Origin: Pedobacter sp. L105 | Lineage (GTDB): Bacteria; Bacteroidota; Bacteroidia; Sphingobacteriales; Sphingobacteriaceae | DNA length: 64,000 nucleotides | Direction: 5' to 3' | Assembly (NCBI RefSeq): GCF_009765875.1 | Contig: NZ_LMUP01000010.1 | Location: 178,367-242,366 of the forward strand | Shown: in pieces, positions 17,381-26,186 of the stretch | Layout: each line of letters starts with the position of its first letter | How positions within the stretch are numbered: position 1 is the stretch's first letter | Position numbers and translations under genes: made by a program | The notes under the pieces: model-generated | What the model was told of the DNA's origin: nothing | The model's database searches: none | Seen by the model: the letters and a program-made list of their open reading frames with translations, nothing else

Positions 17381-18175
17381 TTAAATCGTGTCATCCTTAG
17401 CATGATCTACGATCTGTTTTTTCGGGTAATTGAACAACAATGAACTCAATACCGGCAGAATAAAAACTGCTACAGTAAAAACAGAGACGAACAAATCTGT
17501 TTTCTCACCTTCTACGATATGCGCTATCGTTGAATCTGGCGAGAAATGTGTAAACAGCGATGCGGTCAGTTTAATTCCCAATACACCGATCACAATAAAA
17601 GCGACAGTTTCCAGGAACGTGAATTTCTCCATTAAACCTACAAAAGCCTGTGCAACAAAACGCATGGCCAGGATACCGATAAACACCCCGATATAAATTA
17701 ACCAGATATGGTCGGTAAAAGCTACAGCGGCAAAAACATTATCGATAGAAAAGGCCAGGTCCATTACTTCTACTAAAGCAACGGTGGCCCAGAAAGTACC
17801 AATCAATCCTACGGTAGACTTATAGATCCAGCTTTTACTTTTGTCTACAGACTCTTCTTCAGCATCTCCTGCAGAGTTTTTCTTTCTGAAATAGTCAAAT
17901 GCCAGGTACATCAGGTATAAACCTCCCAGTGGTTTAAGGAACCAGATCTTCACCAGCCATGAAGCCAGTAAAAGACAGATACCCCTGAAAATATAAGCAC
18001 CAATAATCCCGTATTTCAAAGCCTTACTTCGTTGAACCTTAGGTAAGTCCATCACCATCGTAGCCAACACTGCTGCATTGTCTACTGACAATAAGCTTTC
18101 AATTACAATTAAATTTAAAATAATCAGCAATCCCGCTTTAATATCGGGCCCAAGAATAGTGTGTAAAAAATCCAT
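17381..18175 (-). CDS. TerC family integral membrane protein
   Basis: The protein has seven or eight hydrophobic segments and the TerC signatures ESLLSVDNAAVLATMV near the start and VEVMDLAFSIDNVFAAVA in the middle, with conserved acidic residues inside membrane helices. TerC proteins have been linked to tellurite resistance and, in some bacteria, to manganese handling. It stands alone, 14 kb from the ter-type operon at 31-36 kb, so a joint role is uncertain. Length (264) is normal. Confidence 0.88.
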   Translation of the reverse strand: MDFLHTILGPDIKAGLLIILNLIVIESLLSVDNAAVLATMVMDLPKVQRSKALKYGIIGAYIFRGICLLLASWLVKIWFLKPLGGLYLMYLAFDYFRKKNSAGDAEEESVDKSKSWIYKSTVGLIGTFWATVALVEVMDLAFSIDNVFAAVAFTDHIWLIYIGVFIGILAMRFVAQAFVGLMEKFTFLETVAFIVIGVLGIKLTASLFTHFSPDSTIAHIVEGEKTDLFVSVFTVAVFILPVLSSLLFNYPKKQIVDHAKDDTI

Positions 18176-18264
18176 TAATAATAATTCGTTTGGCTACTAA
18201 TTTAAACAATAATTTAAGAAAGATGATTAAGAAACGCTTTCAAATTAAAATAGGGTTAAAAAAA

Positions 18265-18293
18265 ATCCCGGCAAGCTGGTTGGCTGCCGGGAT
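18265..18293 (-). terminator. Rho-independent terminator of the citrate synthase gene
   Basis: ATCCCGGCA (18265-18273) and TGCCGGGAT (18285-18293) form the stem. On the minus strand it is followed by eight T residues, 23 bases after the gltA stop. Confidence 0.85.
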
Positions 18294-18315
18294 GATCATA
18301 TATCTGGTAAATTTA

Positions 18316-19602
18316 TTATCTGTTCTCTGGTTCAACAAAAGTCCTGTTGGTATGGCCAACATAGATCTGACGCGGACGACCAATTGGTTCTTTGTTTTCG
18401 TGCATTTCTTTCCATTGTGCAATCCATCCCGGTAAACGGCCCAGGGCGAACAATACCGTAAACATATCTGTAGGGAAACCTAAAGCACGGTAGATAATAC
18501 CGGAATAGAAATCTACGTTTGGATATAACTTACGTTCTACAAAATAAGGATCACTTAAGGCTGCTTCTTCCAGTTTTTTGGCAATCTCCAAAACGGGATC
18601 GTTGATACCTAATTTCTCCAGGATATCATCACAGGCTTTTTTAATGATCTTGGCACGCGGGTCGAAGTTTTTGTACACACGGTGTCCAAATCCCATCATA
18701 CGGAAAGGATCATTTTTATCTTTGGCCTTGTTGATCCATTTTTCTGTATCACCACCATCTTCTTTAATACGTTCCAGCATTTCGATCACCGCCTGGTTAG
18801 CACCGCCATGCAGCGGGCCCCATAAAGCATCGATACCGGCAGAAACTGAAGCATAGATATTACAGTCCGACGAGCCTACCATTCTCACTGTCGAAGCAGA
18901 ACAGTTCTGCTCATGATCAGCGTGCAGGATCAGCAAAGTGTTCATTGCTTTAACCACAACCGGATCAATTTCAATTTCTTCTGTACGCTGACCAAAGGTC
19001 ATGTTCAGGTAATTACTCACGTAATCGAACTTGTTTTTAGGATAGATCAGCGGATGGCCTAAAGATTTTTTATAGATGAAAGAAACGATGGTAGGGAATT
19101 TTGCGAACAACTTGATCATTTCGCGGTTCATCGTTTCCGGTGAAGAATTGGCATCTAACGATTCAGGATAAAAAGTAGACAAAGAGCAAACCAGTGAAGA
19201 CAGCTGTGCCATAGGATGGGACTTGGAAGGATAACCATCCAGGAACTTCTTCATGTCCTCGTGGATCAGTGTATGTTTGGTTACCTGAGCCTGGAAATCT
19301 TCCAGCTGTGTACCTTTAGGCAGATCTCCATAGATCAGCAGAAATGCGACCTCAAGGAAGCTGGATTTTTCTGCCAGTTCCTCAATGGGATAACCTCTAT
19401 ATTTTAAGATACCCTTTTCACCGTCTAAAAAGGTAATTGCACTTTTAGTAGATCCTGTGTTTTTGTACCCGAAATCTAACGTGATATGACCGGTTAAATC
19501 CCTCAGTTTCGAAATATCAATAGCTCTTTCTCCTTCGGTACCAGTTATAATGGGAAATTCGTATACTTTACCATCAATCTTAATTTCTGCAATATCTGAC
19601 AT
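18316..19602 (-). CDS. gltA: Citrate synthase
   Basis: This enzyme condenses acetyl-CoA and oxaloacetate to citrate, the entry to the TCA cycle. The 428-residue protein has the type II hexameric layout with an N-terminal beta region (IKIDGKVYEFPIITGTEG) and the signatures SSDCNIYASVSAGIDALWGPLHGG and MGFGHRVYKNFDPRA with the active-site His residues, and DVDFYSG-type NVDFYSGIIY near the end. It is monocistronic, with its own promoter and terminator. Confidence 0.96.
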   Translation of the reverse strand: MSDIAEIKIDGKVYEFPIITGTEGERAIDISKLRDLTGHITLDFGYKNTGSTKSAITFLDGEKGILKYRGYPIEELAEKSSFLEVAFLLIYGDLPKGTQLEDFQAQVTKHTLIHEDMKKFLDGYPSKSHPMAQLSSLVCSLSTFYPESLDANSSPETMNREMIKLFAKFPTIVSFIYKKSLGHPLIYPKNKFDYVSNYLNMTFGQRTEEIEIDPVVVKAMNTLLILHADHEQNCSASTVRMVGSSDCNIYASVSAGIDALWGPLHGGANQAVIEMLERIKEDGGDTEKWINKAKDKNDPFRMMGFGHRVYKNFDPRAKIIKKACDDILEKLGINDPVLEIAKKLEEAALSDPYFVERKLYPNVDFYSGIIYRALGFPTDMFTVLFALGRLPGWIAQWKEMHENKEPIGRPRQIYVGHTNRTFVEPENR

Positions 19603-19622
19603 ATATTATAATTTATAAATAA

Positions 19623-19657
19623 CAAAAATAACTATTCTCAAGCAAATAGTTTACAAA
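19623..19657 (-). promoter_or_regulatory. Promoter of gltA (TTTG ... TATTTTTG on the minus strand)
   Basis: CAAAAATA at 19623-19630 is the reverse complement of an exact TAnnTTTG -7 box. CAAA at 19654-19657 gives a -33 TTTG at 23 bases; another CAAA at 19643 is closer. The -7 box is 21 bases from the ATG. Confidence 0.6.
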
Positions 19658-19719
19658 CCACCCTAACAAAGCTGTTAAATTATTGTTACGCGCTGGTCAT
19701 CATTGAGTAACGATTAACT

Positions 19720-20244
19720 TTACTTTTTTGGGCTGATCACTTCTACCACTCCGCCGCATCCCAGCATCTTATCTCCGTAATAGGGATTACGGATCATGCG
19801 TTGTGAAGAAAGCCAGTCGCCCCCGTCCCCATTGTTCGCCATCGGACAATGCTGCACATAGATATTTCCCTTTTTCAGGTCTACATGTTTAAACAAAGCG
19901 ATCACATCAGAACTCAATGCGGTAAACTCTTTCCGCTGTACTACTATATCTTCAGTACCGGCAATTTTATCAGCAATCAGTGCTGTATTCTCACAGCCGG
20001 CAAAGTTTTTAAGGGAACCAGACAGGTCTTTTGCCGTTTGTTGTGCGGCAGCAGCATTGCTGGCCACCAGCGAATTCTTCAAACCCAGATATCCTTTATA
20101 TATACTATCAATTTTTGGATCAGCGAGCTGCACTTCATTAACCTTACCCGTCGGGCTGACAGTTATAGCAGCCCCCTTTTTAGCAGAGCCGCTACAGGCC
20201 ATAAAAATGGAGATAATCGCTATACCTATATACTTCTTCATCAA
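19720..20244 (-). CDS. DUF3347 domain lipoprotein
   Basis: A lipoprotein signal (MMKKYIGIAIISIFMACSGS with the lipobox cysteine at residue 17) precedes a DUF3347 domain: IYKGYLGLKNSLVASNAAAAQ, then VQHCPMANNGDGGDWLSS and RNPYYGDKMLGCGGV at the C-terminus. DUF3347 also occurs at the end of CusB-type metal efflux adaptors, and its Cys/His/Met-rich tail (HCPMA, KMLGCG) suggests metal binding; here the domain stands alone. No efflux genes are adjacent. Confidence 0.85.
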   Translation of the reverse strand: MMKKYIGIAIISIFMACSGSAKKGAAITVSPTGKVNEVQLADPKIDSIYKGYLGLKNSLVASNAAAAQQTAKDLSGSLKNFAGCENTALIADKIAGTEDIVVQRKEFTALSSDVIALFKHVDLKKGNIYVQHCPMANNGDGGDWLSSQRMIRNPYYGDKMLGCGGVVEVISPKK

Positions 20245-20344
20245 TTTCTTTTTTTGCTCAAAATACTATTTTAATTCTAAATTACAGGGTAAAAACAAGA
20301 TAATAACAATGCTTATGATCTTAATATGGCAATTGTATTGTTTA

Positions 20345-20378
20345 CAAAAAAAGCAGCTCCGATAAATACCGAAGCTGC
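20345..20378 (-). terminator. Terminator after the small porin-like gene
   Basis: On the minus strand GCAGCTTCGG and TCGGAGCTGC (20353-20378) form a 10-base stem with two G-U pairs, followed by a run of seven T residues. Confidence 0.7.
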
Positions 20379-20419
20379 CTTAAAAAGATTCCCGGAAGAG
20401 AATCTGATTCTATTATAGA

Positions 20420-20959
20420 TTATATTTTAAATCCGTAAGCGATACGTAAAGCAATCTGTCCTGTGTGATTTTTATCATCTACATAACGATAAGCATCACC
20501 TTTTCCAGTATTTTCATATTTAAGACCTAAATCTAAACCATTACTCCATGAATAACCGATAGTTGGTGCATACATGAACGTAGTTTTTGAATCAGTAGAT
20601 ACACCAAATGCGGCACCTGCTTCACCCATAATATAAGTTCCTGAACCAGTTGTTGAAAAGAAATATTTCAAACCTGTTTTTAATGGAATATAAGCGTAGT
20701 CAGGAGTATTGTTACCGTATCTAAAGTTCACGTCATTATTGGCGAAGTTTCGGTTGTAACCAGTTGCTACCGGAATAGACAATTGTTTTGTTACATCAAA
20801 TTGTATACGGGCATCAATACCAGCTGCAAAACTATAACCATCACCTGTAGGTATACCTACGTTAGCTCCAATACCAATTTTTTGTGCACTTGCAGTTGTT
20901 GTAAAGAACATTGCTACAGCAGCTACTGCCGAAGCAAAAATTTTAGTAGATTTTTTCAT
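20420..20959 (-). CDS. Small outer-membrane beta-barrel protein
   Basis: The 179-residue protein starts with a signal peptide (MKKSTKIFASAVAAVAMFF ... ASAQ). The mature part alternates polar and aromatic residues (IGIGANVGIPTGDGYSFAAGI ... HTGQIALRIAYGFKI), typical of an 8-stranded OmpA/OmpX-like barrel. It is flanked by a terminator and by a structured, gene-free upstream region of 395 bases. The function is unknown. Confidence 0.75.
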   Translation of the reverse strand: MKKSTKIFASAVAAVAMFFTTTASAQKIGIGANVGIPTGDGYSFAAGIDARIQFDVTKQLSIPVATGYNRNFANNDVNFRYGNNTPDYAYIPLKTGLKYFFSTTGSGTYIMGEAGAAFGVSTDSKTTFMYAPTIGYSWSNGLDLGLKYENTGKGDAYRYVDDKNHTGQIALRIAYGFKI

Positions 20960-21354
20960 CGTTTTAGATTTTTTTAATTGCTATGAAGCTTGCATCGATG
21001 ATGCAGGTTTTATAACTTTTGATTTTGTTACAAAGCTTGTATCAATAGATACAGCTTCATTTTTTTGTTTTTAAATTCAATAAATGCCTTAATGATTTAA
21101 TTCACCTGTTTTAAATATCACTCAGCACCTATTAAAGCTTGTTTATCTCTATTTAAATCCAGAATCGCTCTGTTATGACACCATTTACAAATTGCATGCC
21201 ATAGTGGAAACCGATATTTCAGATTTCGGTAAGATTTTGCAAATCCAAACCAAAGAGATTTCCTCCTGCGTTAAGACAAAACCTGAAATGAAAGCAAATA
21301 TTAAAAAGAATGAAAATAGGATTTAGCAATAGCTATCACCTAATAAACAGGTAA
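20960..21354. other. Gene-free region with two related hairpins at 20986-21066
   Basis: No reading frame of convincing size was found. Two tandem dyads stand out: TGCATC-gat-GATGCA (20991-21005) and TGTATC-aata-GATACA (21038-21053), each preceded by AAGCT. The arms differ by a C-to-T change on one side matched by G-to-A on the other. The second is followed by a T-run (21060-21066) on the + strand, so it could end a rightward transcript. The stretch 21070-21354 shows only a small ACCGA/TCGGT dyad near 21210. Confidence 0.5.
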
Positions 21355-22287
21355 TTAGTGGCCGAATTTCTCATGGTACGATTCCAGCGCGGCGGCCTTC
21401 AATGAGCAAGCTCCGAGGTCCGTATCTAACCAGGTTATTTTTACGCCATCTTTTTCCATTTTTCTGAAAAAGGTCATTTGCCTTTTGGCGAATTGCCGTA
21501 TAGCGATGTATAATTGTTCTTTTAAGTCTTCAAAATTGAGCCTGTTTTGCAGGTAATCTGTAACGAATTTGTATTCCAAACCATAAAATCTGAGTACTTC
21601 AGGGTCTACACCACTACGAATTAGTCCTGCTACTTCATCGATTAACCCTTCTTCAAACCGTTCCTCTAAACGTTTGAGAATCCTTTCCCTTCGCGATTCT
21701 ACACTACCGGCTAAACCAATGATCAGAGGATCTAATTCAGGAAAAACTGCTTCAGTGAAGGAATGGTGTTGCAGGTAGTCGGCAATTTCAATTGCCCTTA
21801 TCAGTCGTTTGGCAGATGAAAGATCTGCTTGGGCGGTCATTGATAACGGGTAAACCGCTAAGTGATCTCTTAAGGCCTGTATGTCATGTAAAGGCAGTTC
21901 AGCTCTCAGCGTTTCATTAACGGGGATAGCCGTATACTGATGGTTCTGTAATAAACTATGAATATACATTCCTGTTCCACCGCAAAGTATGGGCAGTTTC
22001 TGTTTTATTTTTAATTGTCCCAGCACCTCATAAAAATCCTCCTTAAAAGCATTTACATTATAAGTACCTCCGGCTTCCCTGATATTGATCAGATGATAAG
22101 GAATATCATGACCATTCAAGTGATACTCCAAAAGATCCTTTCCTGTACCAATATCCATATCGCGGTATACCTGCCGGCTATCCGCACTGATGATCTCTCC
22201 ACCCAATACATCAGCCATGTTCACCGCCAGTTTGGTCTTGCCGGAAGCTGTTGGGCCAAGAATAATTAATAAAGGATGTGTATCCAT
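21355..22287 (-). CDS. miaA: tRNA dimethylallyltransferase
   Basis: MiaA transfers a dimethylallyl group to N6 of A37 in tRNAs reading codons that start with U. The P-loop LILGPTASGKTKLAV, the IISADSRQVYRDMDIGTGK motif, PYHLINI and LCGGTGMYIHSLL are all present. Length (310) is normal. The neighbouring genes on the same strand (22309 and 23103) may be upstream members of the same transcript (21-base gap). Confidence 0.93.
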   Translation of the reverse strand: MDTHPLLIILGPTASGKTKLAVNMADVLGGEIISADSRQVYRDMDIGTGKDLLEYHLNGHDIPYHLINIREAGGTYNVNAFKEDFYEVLGQLKIKQKLPILCGGTGMYIHSLLQNHQYTAIPVNETLRAELPLHDIQALRDHLAVYPLSMTAQADLSSAKRLIRAIEIADYLQHHSFTEAVFPELDPLIIGLAGSVESRRERILKRLEERFEEGLIDEVAGLIRSGVDPEVLRFYGLEYKFVTDYLQNRLNFEDLKEQLYIAIRQFAKRQMTFFRKMEKDGVKITWLDTDLGACSLKAAALESYHEKFGH

Positions 22288-22308
22288 CGAAGCGTAAAAA
22301 TATTGAGA

Positions 22309-23112
22309 CTACAAGTATAAGATGTATTTCAGGTTTCCTGTATTAAATATCCTGATATAATTTTCTGCCGGAATATGATCTGGTAACCGGTGTGGGAAAT
22401 GACGAATGTGATGTTCTTTATCCAGGCAGATCTCCAGTGGAGGGGTTTGTTCTTTTAATTCAAAACCTAATTTCGCATATCCTTTACCGTATGACCAATC
22501 GAGGTCGGCGTAAGTCATTACATCATCCGGAAGAACTGTCCTGATCAGGTGTTTGATCAGCTTGCTCAATCCTCCCTGAACAGTAATGCCATCAGCAGTC
22601 GCAAAACGGATCAGCTCCACGGAAGTATAACCTTCTCTTTTACGGGTCATTTTTCTTTTGGCGCTAAAGGTGGCCATCGCGACAATGTTATCATCTACAG
22701 ATAACGCATACCTGTTCCTGGATTTTGCAGATCCCTGCAGATGGTACAAATCAAAAAAATAATCTGCTTCTGTTTGCGTAACCGTCGAAATAACGGTTTT
22801 TCGTCCGTGAATCTTTTTGTTTTTGCCAAGCAGTCCAAAGATTCGGCTCAACACCTGTTCGGGTCTGTTTAGCCAGATATCTTCCCAAAGCTGGATCAGC
22901 TGAATCCCATTTAAGCGATATTCCAATTGTAATCCGATGAGTTCTTCGGCGTTGAAGTCATTTACCATAGGAATTAAATGCAGCACCAGCTGATCAAATC
23001 CCGGGATCTTTAATAAAAGAAAAGCCCCGGAAGGAAATAAAACTGTTTCTATCCCGCGCTCATCTAATCTTTCTACCAGTTTTTGCTTCCAGGAGCCAAT
23101 GGTTATACCCAC
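22309..23112 (-). CDS. Unknown protein with GNAT-like C-terminal half
   Basis: No named function is recognised. The N-terminal half (LQLIQLWEDIWLN-like stretch IQLIQLWEDIWLNRPEQV) resembles proteins seen in phages and homing elements. The C-terminal half (YALSVDDNIVAMATFSAKR, YTSVELIRFATADGITVQGGLSKLI, YADLDWSYGKGYAKLGFE) has the order and spacing of a GNAT acyltransferase fold, with VQGGLSKL at the place of the acyl-CoA loop. It overlaps the next gene upstream (23103) by 10 bases, so the two are translationally coupled. The relation to phage proteins is a family impression, not a search result. Confidence 0.6.
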   Translation of the reverse strand: MGITIGSWKQKLVERLDERGIETVLFPSGAFLLLKIPGFDQLVLHLIPMVNDFNAEELIGLQLEYRLNGIQLIQLWEDIWLNRPEQVLSRIFGLLGKNKKIHGRKTVISTVTQTEADYFFDLYHLQGSAKSRNRYALSVDDNIVAMATFSAKRKMTRKREGYTSVELIRFATADGITVQGGLSKLIKHLIRTVLPDDVMTYADLDWSYGKGYAKLGFELKEQTPPLEICLDKEHHIRHFPHRLPDHIPAENYIRIFNTGNLKYILYL

Positions 23113-23435
23113 TCCTGCTCTTTAAATATCTTATACCCTGCAGCTACTTTATCCTCGATTAAATTAAGGGTCAGATCGTCAAGTTCAGTCATGATCATTG
23201 GACGTTCATACTCTGCCAGACCTTCGGGCAATAAGCTAAAAGTTACATGACCATCTTCAATCACCAGACTGGCAAAAAATGTTTCTGTACGTTTTTCACC
23301 ATCTACTTCTATATTCTTATCCGACCAAAGATCATATTTTTCTTCACTATTGATCCTGCAGGTAAAACCCAATGTAGTATAAGGCTGCAATGCTGCCCTG
23401 ATGGTTTGGAATATTTCTATGAGATCCGTTTTCAT
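23103..23435 (-). CDS. Unknown 110-residue acidic protein
   Basis: The protein (MKTDLIEIFQTIRAALQPYT ... AAGYKIFKEQEWV) is predicted soluble and acidic, with alternating beta stretches (ETFFASLVIEDGHVTFSLLP). It overlaps the start of the GNAT-like gene by 10 bases, which suggests a functional pair. No family was recognised. Confidence 0.6.
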   Translation of the reverse strand: MKTDLIEIFQTIRAALQPYTTLGFTCRINSEEKYDLWSDKNIEVDGEKRTETFFASLVIEDGHVTFSLLPEGLAEYERPMIMTELDDLTLNLIEDKVAAGYKIFKEQEWV

Positions 23436-23477
23436 ACAATTTGTTTTTGTTTCTATCTTTATAACAGTTATAGAAAT

Positions 23478-24575
23478 CTATTGTTTAGCTTCTGCCACAT
23501 TTAACCACCATTTTGTGTCAGGATAATTTTCACCGATGTTGATTGTTTCTCCTAACAAAGGTGTAGTGATCGCCTGCCCCTGCTCCTCTGCACTTTTGGT
23601 TACCCTTAAGATAGATTCATCCCAGTCGTGTATTGACAAAGAGAATTTTGCCCAGTGTACCGGCAGCAATACTTTTGCCTGCAAATCTTTGGCTGCTTTT
23701 ACGGTATCTTCCGGGAACATATGGATATAAGGCCAGTATTCATTGTACTGTCCGCATTCCAGTATCGCCAGATCGAAAGGACCATATTGATCACCTATGG
23801 TTTTAAAATGGGTATCATAACCTGAGTCGCCACCTAAAAATAATTTATGCTGAGGAGTTTCCAGTACAAAAGACGACCATAAAGTATGGTTACGCTTAAA
23901 CTGCCTGCCAGTAAAATGTCTTCCCGATGTAGCAGTGAAATTAAGCCCGAATAAAGCGGCCTGTTCACCCCATGCCAGTTCCGTGATCTGATCTGTGGAA
24001 ATACCCCAGCGTTCCAAATGTGAACCTGCGCCCAGGGATGTCACAAAGTGTTTCACCTTATTTTTTATTTTGAGTATAGTCTCGTAATCCATATGGTCAT
24101 AATGATCATGGGTGATCACTACAATATCAATCTCAGAAAAATCTTCAGCATGTACAAAGTCAGTTCCATCATAACTTTTGTTTCCAATAAAGGAGAATGG
24201 AGAAGTAGTTTTGCTAAACACAGGATCTACCAGTATTTTCAGTTTATCTATTTGCAAGAGGTAGGAAGAGTGTCCAAACCAGGTTAGTTTGGTGCCCGAC
24301 CCAGAAGTTAAATCAGGTTTGATAAAGGGTAAAGCACGCGGAGGCCTTTTATTTGGATTGCCTTTTATCACCTTCTTCAAGATCATAAACATCGATACTC
24401 CTTCTGGACTCATTGGTGTGTGTGATAAGTTTTGAAAGGTACCATCTGCTACATAGGGAATAGCATTGATTCTTGCTAACCTTGCACCTTCAGGCAAACG
24501 ACCAAAAACGGGCAATTTTAATATGATCAGTACCAATAAAATAAAAGCAACTATCAGGATCAGGGAAATATACAT
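23478..24575 (-). CDS. Metallo-beta-lactamase-fold hydrolase, NAPE-PLD/UlaG-like
   Basis: One N-terminal membrane segment (YISLILIVAFILLVLIILKL) anchors the protein. The catalytic domain has LTWFGHSSYLLQI, the zinc motif ITHDHYDHMDY, FLGGDSGYDTHFK, and LLPVHWAKFSLS near residue 310. These are the features of the NAPE-phospholipase D/UlaG branch of the superfamily; many bacterial members are annotated as L-ascorbate-6-P lactonase-like, but the substrate here is unknown. Length 365. Confidence 0.88.
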   Translation of the reverse strand: MYISLILIVAFILLVLIILKLPVFGRLPEGARLARINAIPYVADGTFQNLSHTPMSPEGVSMFMILKKVIKGNPNKRPPRALPFIKPDLTSGSGTKLTWFGHSSYLLQIDKLKILVDPVFSKTTSPFSFIGNKSYDGTDFVHAEDFSEIDIVVITHDHYDHMDYETILKIKNKVKHFVTSLGAGSHLERWGISTDQITELAWGEQAALFGLNFTATSGRHFTGRQFKRNHTLWSSFVLETPQHKLFLGGDSGYDTHFKTIGDQYGPFDLAILECGQYNEYWPYIHMFPEDTVKAAKDLQAKVLLPVHWAKFSLSIHDWDESILRVTKSAEEQGQAITTPLLGETINIGENYPDTKWWLNVAEAKQ

Positions 24576-24671
24576 AGTTAAATATTTATGTGCTTAAAGC
24601 AGCCGCTAAGATAAGAAATGAACGTATATCGGCATGATTTTTATTATTATTGTATCATCCAACGAAAAATT

Positions 24672-25508
24672 ATGGTCGCGAAGAAATTTGTTTATATCAA
24701 CGATACGTTTGTAGAAGAAGCTCAGGCATCTATCCTGGTCTCAGATCTGTCTATACATAGAGGTTATGGCATATTTGATTTTTTTAAAACGATCAATGGG
24801 AAACCTATCTTTTTACAGGATCATCTGGAGCGTTTTTACCATTCGGCTGCCAGTATGCACTTAAAGGTGATTCAAACGCCTATAGAGTTAGAAAATATTC
24901 TAACAGAAATGCGTGAAAGAAACCAAATTCCTGATTCTGGGATCAAGATTACTTTAACTGGAGGGTACTCTTCAGACGGTTATACCCTGCCGGAATCGCC
25001 TAATCTGATTATAACACAAAACCCGTTACACCTTTCGCTTGACTTTAATCCAGCTGGGATAAGTGTAGTTACTTACCCCTATCAACGCCAGCTTTCAGAA
25101 ATGAAAACCCTGGATTATTCCATGGCGATCTGGCTGCAGCCGTATATCAAAGAGAGTAACTCTGATGATGTACTATATCACAATAACGGATCTGTTAAGG
25201 AAGTACCAAGAGCGAACTTCTTTATCGTCACCAAAGATGATGAAGTGGTTACAGCTAAAACAAATGTATTAAGTGGCGTGATTCGTAAAAATATCTTTAA
25301 GCTTGAAAATACGGGACTGAAGATCACTGAACGCGACTTTACTTTGGATGAATTACGAAATGCAAAAGAGGCTTTCATTACCAGCACAACCAAACATATA
25401 TCGCCGGTATTGAAAGTTGATGGCAAGTCTGTAGGAGACGGCAAAGCCGGAAAAACTAGTGCGCATCTTTCTTCCCAGTTACTAGAAAGAGTCCGCCAAG
25501 AACTTTAA
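24672..25508 (+). CDS. Class IV aminotransferase (branched-chain or D-amino-acid type)
   Basis: This PLP enzyme has the fold-type IV pattern: DLSIHRGYGIFDFFKTINGKPIFLQDHLERFYHSA near residue 25, then KEVPRANFFIVTKDDEVVTA and LSGVIRKNIFKL. The lysine in the MKTLDYSMA stretch is the likely PLP anchor. The frame begins at 24618, but the ATG at 24672 (MVAKKFVYINDTFVEE) matches the usual N-terminus and gives 278 residues. It could be IlvE-like, a D-amino-acid aminotransferase or an aminodeoxychorismate lyase; the sequence alone does not decide. Confidence 0.85.
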   Translation: MVAKKFVYINDTFVEEAQASILVSDLSIHRGYGIFDFFKTINGKPIFLQDHLERFYHSAASMHLKVIQTPIELENILTEMRERNQIPDSGIKITLTGGYSSDGYTLPESPNLIITQNPLHLSLDFNPAGISVVTYPYQRQLSEMKTLDYSMAIWLQPYIKESNSDDVLYHNNGSVKEVPRANFFIVTKDDEVVTAKTNVLSGVIRKNIFKLENTGLKITERDFTLDELRNAKEAFITSTTKHISPVLKVDGKSVGDGKAGKTSAHLSSQLLERVRQEL

Positions 25509-25717
25509 ATATTTTCCATTTATATTTTTTTAAAACAAACTTATACAAGTAAGCGCTTTCATTACTTGAATATTGATACGCTTGACCCTATAAATCTAAA
25601 TCTCATTCTTGTAAATTAGTATCATGATATAATTCTAAAATCGATCAATTCCTCTTTTAAAATATACCCAATTCCAAATAGAATTTAATCATAGATATCA
25701 CCCGATTAATGGTATAC

Positions 25718-25791
25718 AAGGAATTACCGAAAACCTTGAAAAGAGTAGGTGCAACTTAAATTTTTGTTTCTTTTTTAAAAGAATCTTCATT
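25718..25791 (+). promoter_or_regulatory. Conserved leader element, copy 1
   Basis: The leader holds GAAAACCTT-N4-AGAGTA starting at 25729, then a T-rich stretch with an A/T hairpin (25768-25783) ending 8 bases before the ATG. The same order of elements stands before the other three members of the small-protein family. The ~210 bases between the aminotransferase stop and this leader are AT-rich and show nothing else. Confidence 0.75.
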
Positions 25792-26055
25792 ATGCCAGCT
25801 ACACCAAAAAGAAGATCGTTTTGCTATAATGGATTTGGACCTGTAGATAATCCTTCGAGTTATATCTATAGGCCATCTAAACCAAGATGCGTTAACGGTT
25901 TTACCTTATGTGCTATATACGCAATATATACTTCTGTCGGTCCGTCCGTAATTTCATCAAACTTACAAAGTTATATAGCTAATGTATTATTTTCGGGGGT
26001 TGCACAGCCAAACGGATTAGGACAAAAGCCATACGCATATGGCGGAACTTGTTAA
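25792..26055 (+). CDS. Small MP-R-W family protein, copy 1
   Basis: This 87-residue protein is not assigned to a known family. It shares with the three copies below: an MP start followed by basic residues (PKRRSF), a PSSYIY block, a C-x6-C motif (CVNGFTLC) followed by AIYAIY, a SNLQSYIANVL helix-like stretch, GVAQP, and a Y-rich end. It has no signal peptide. Copy 1 has a third Cys at the C-terminus. It is the first of three tandem genes, each with its own leader, so each is probably transcribed or regulated separately. Confidence 0.75.
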   Translation: MPATPKRRSFCYNGFGPVDNPSSYIYRPSKPRCVNGFTLCAIYAIYTSVGPSVISSNLQSYIANVLFSGVAQPNGLGQKPYAYGGTC

Positions 26056-26105
26056 AGTTCCATCACTACTCCAATAAATTCATCGATTATTTATGATATA
26101 ATAGA

Positions 26106-26186
26106 AAGGGATTACCGAAAACCTTAAACAGAGTAAGTAGAAATTAAAGTTTTTGGTTCTTTTTGATGTAGAAAAGAATCTTTACC
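26106..26186 (+). promoter_or_regulatory. Conserved leader element, copy 2
   Basis: GAAAACCTT-N4-AGAGTA begins at 26117, 70 bases before the ATG. A hairpin follows: GGTTCTTTT (26155-26163) with AAAAGAATC (26172-26180), nine pairs with one G-U, ending 6 bases before the ATG. Confidence 0.75.

Noticed and set aside
17381..18175. TerC gene as part of the ter-type operon
   Set aside because: It is 13 kb from the TerD/TelA genes, has its own surroundings and terminator, and TerC proteins often occur alone.
19849..20274. Long + strand frame opposite the DUF3347 gene
   Set aside because: It is antisense to a gene with a clear lipoprotein signal and domain pattern; its own translation shows no family features.
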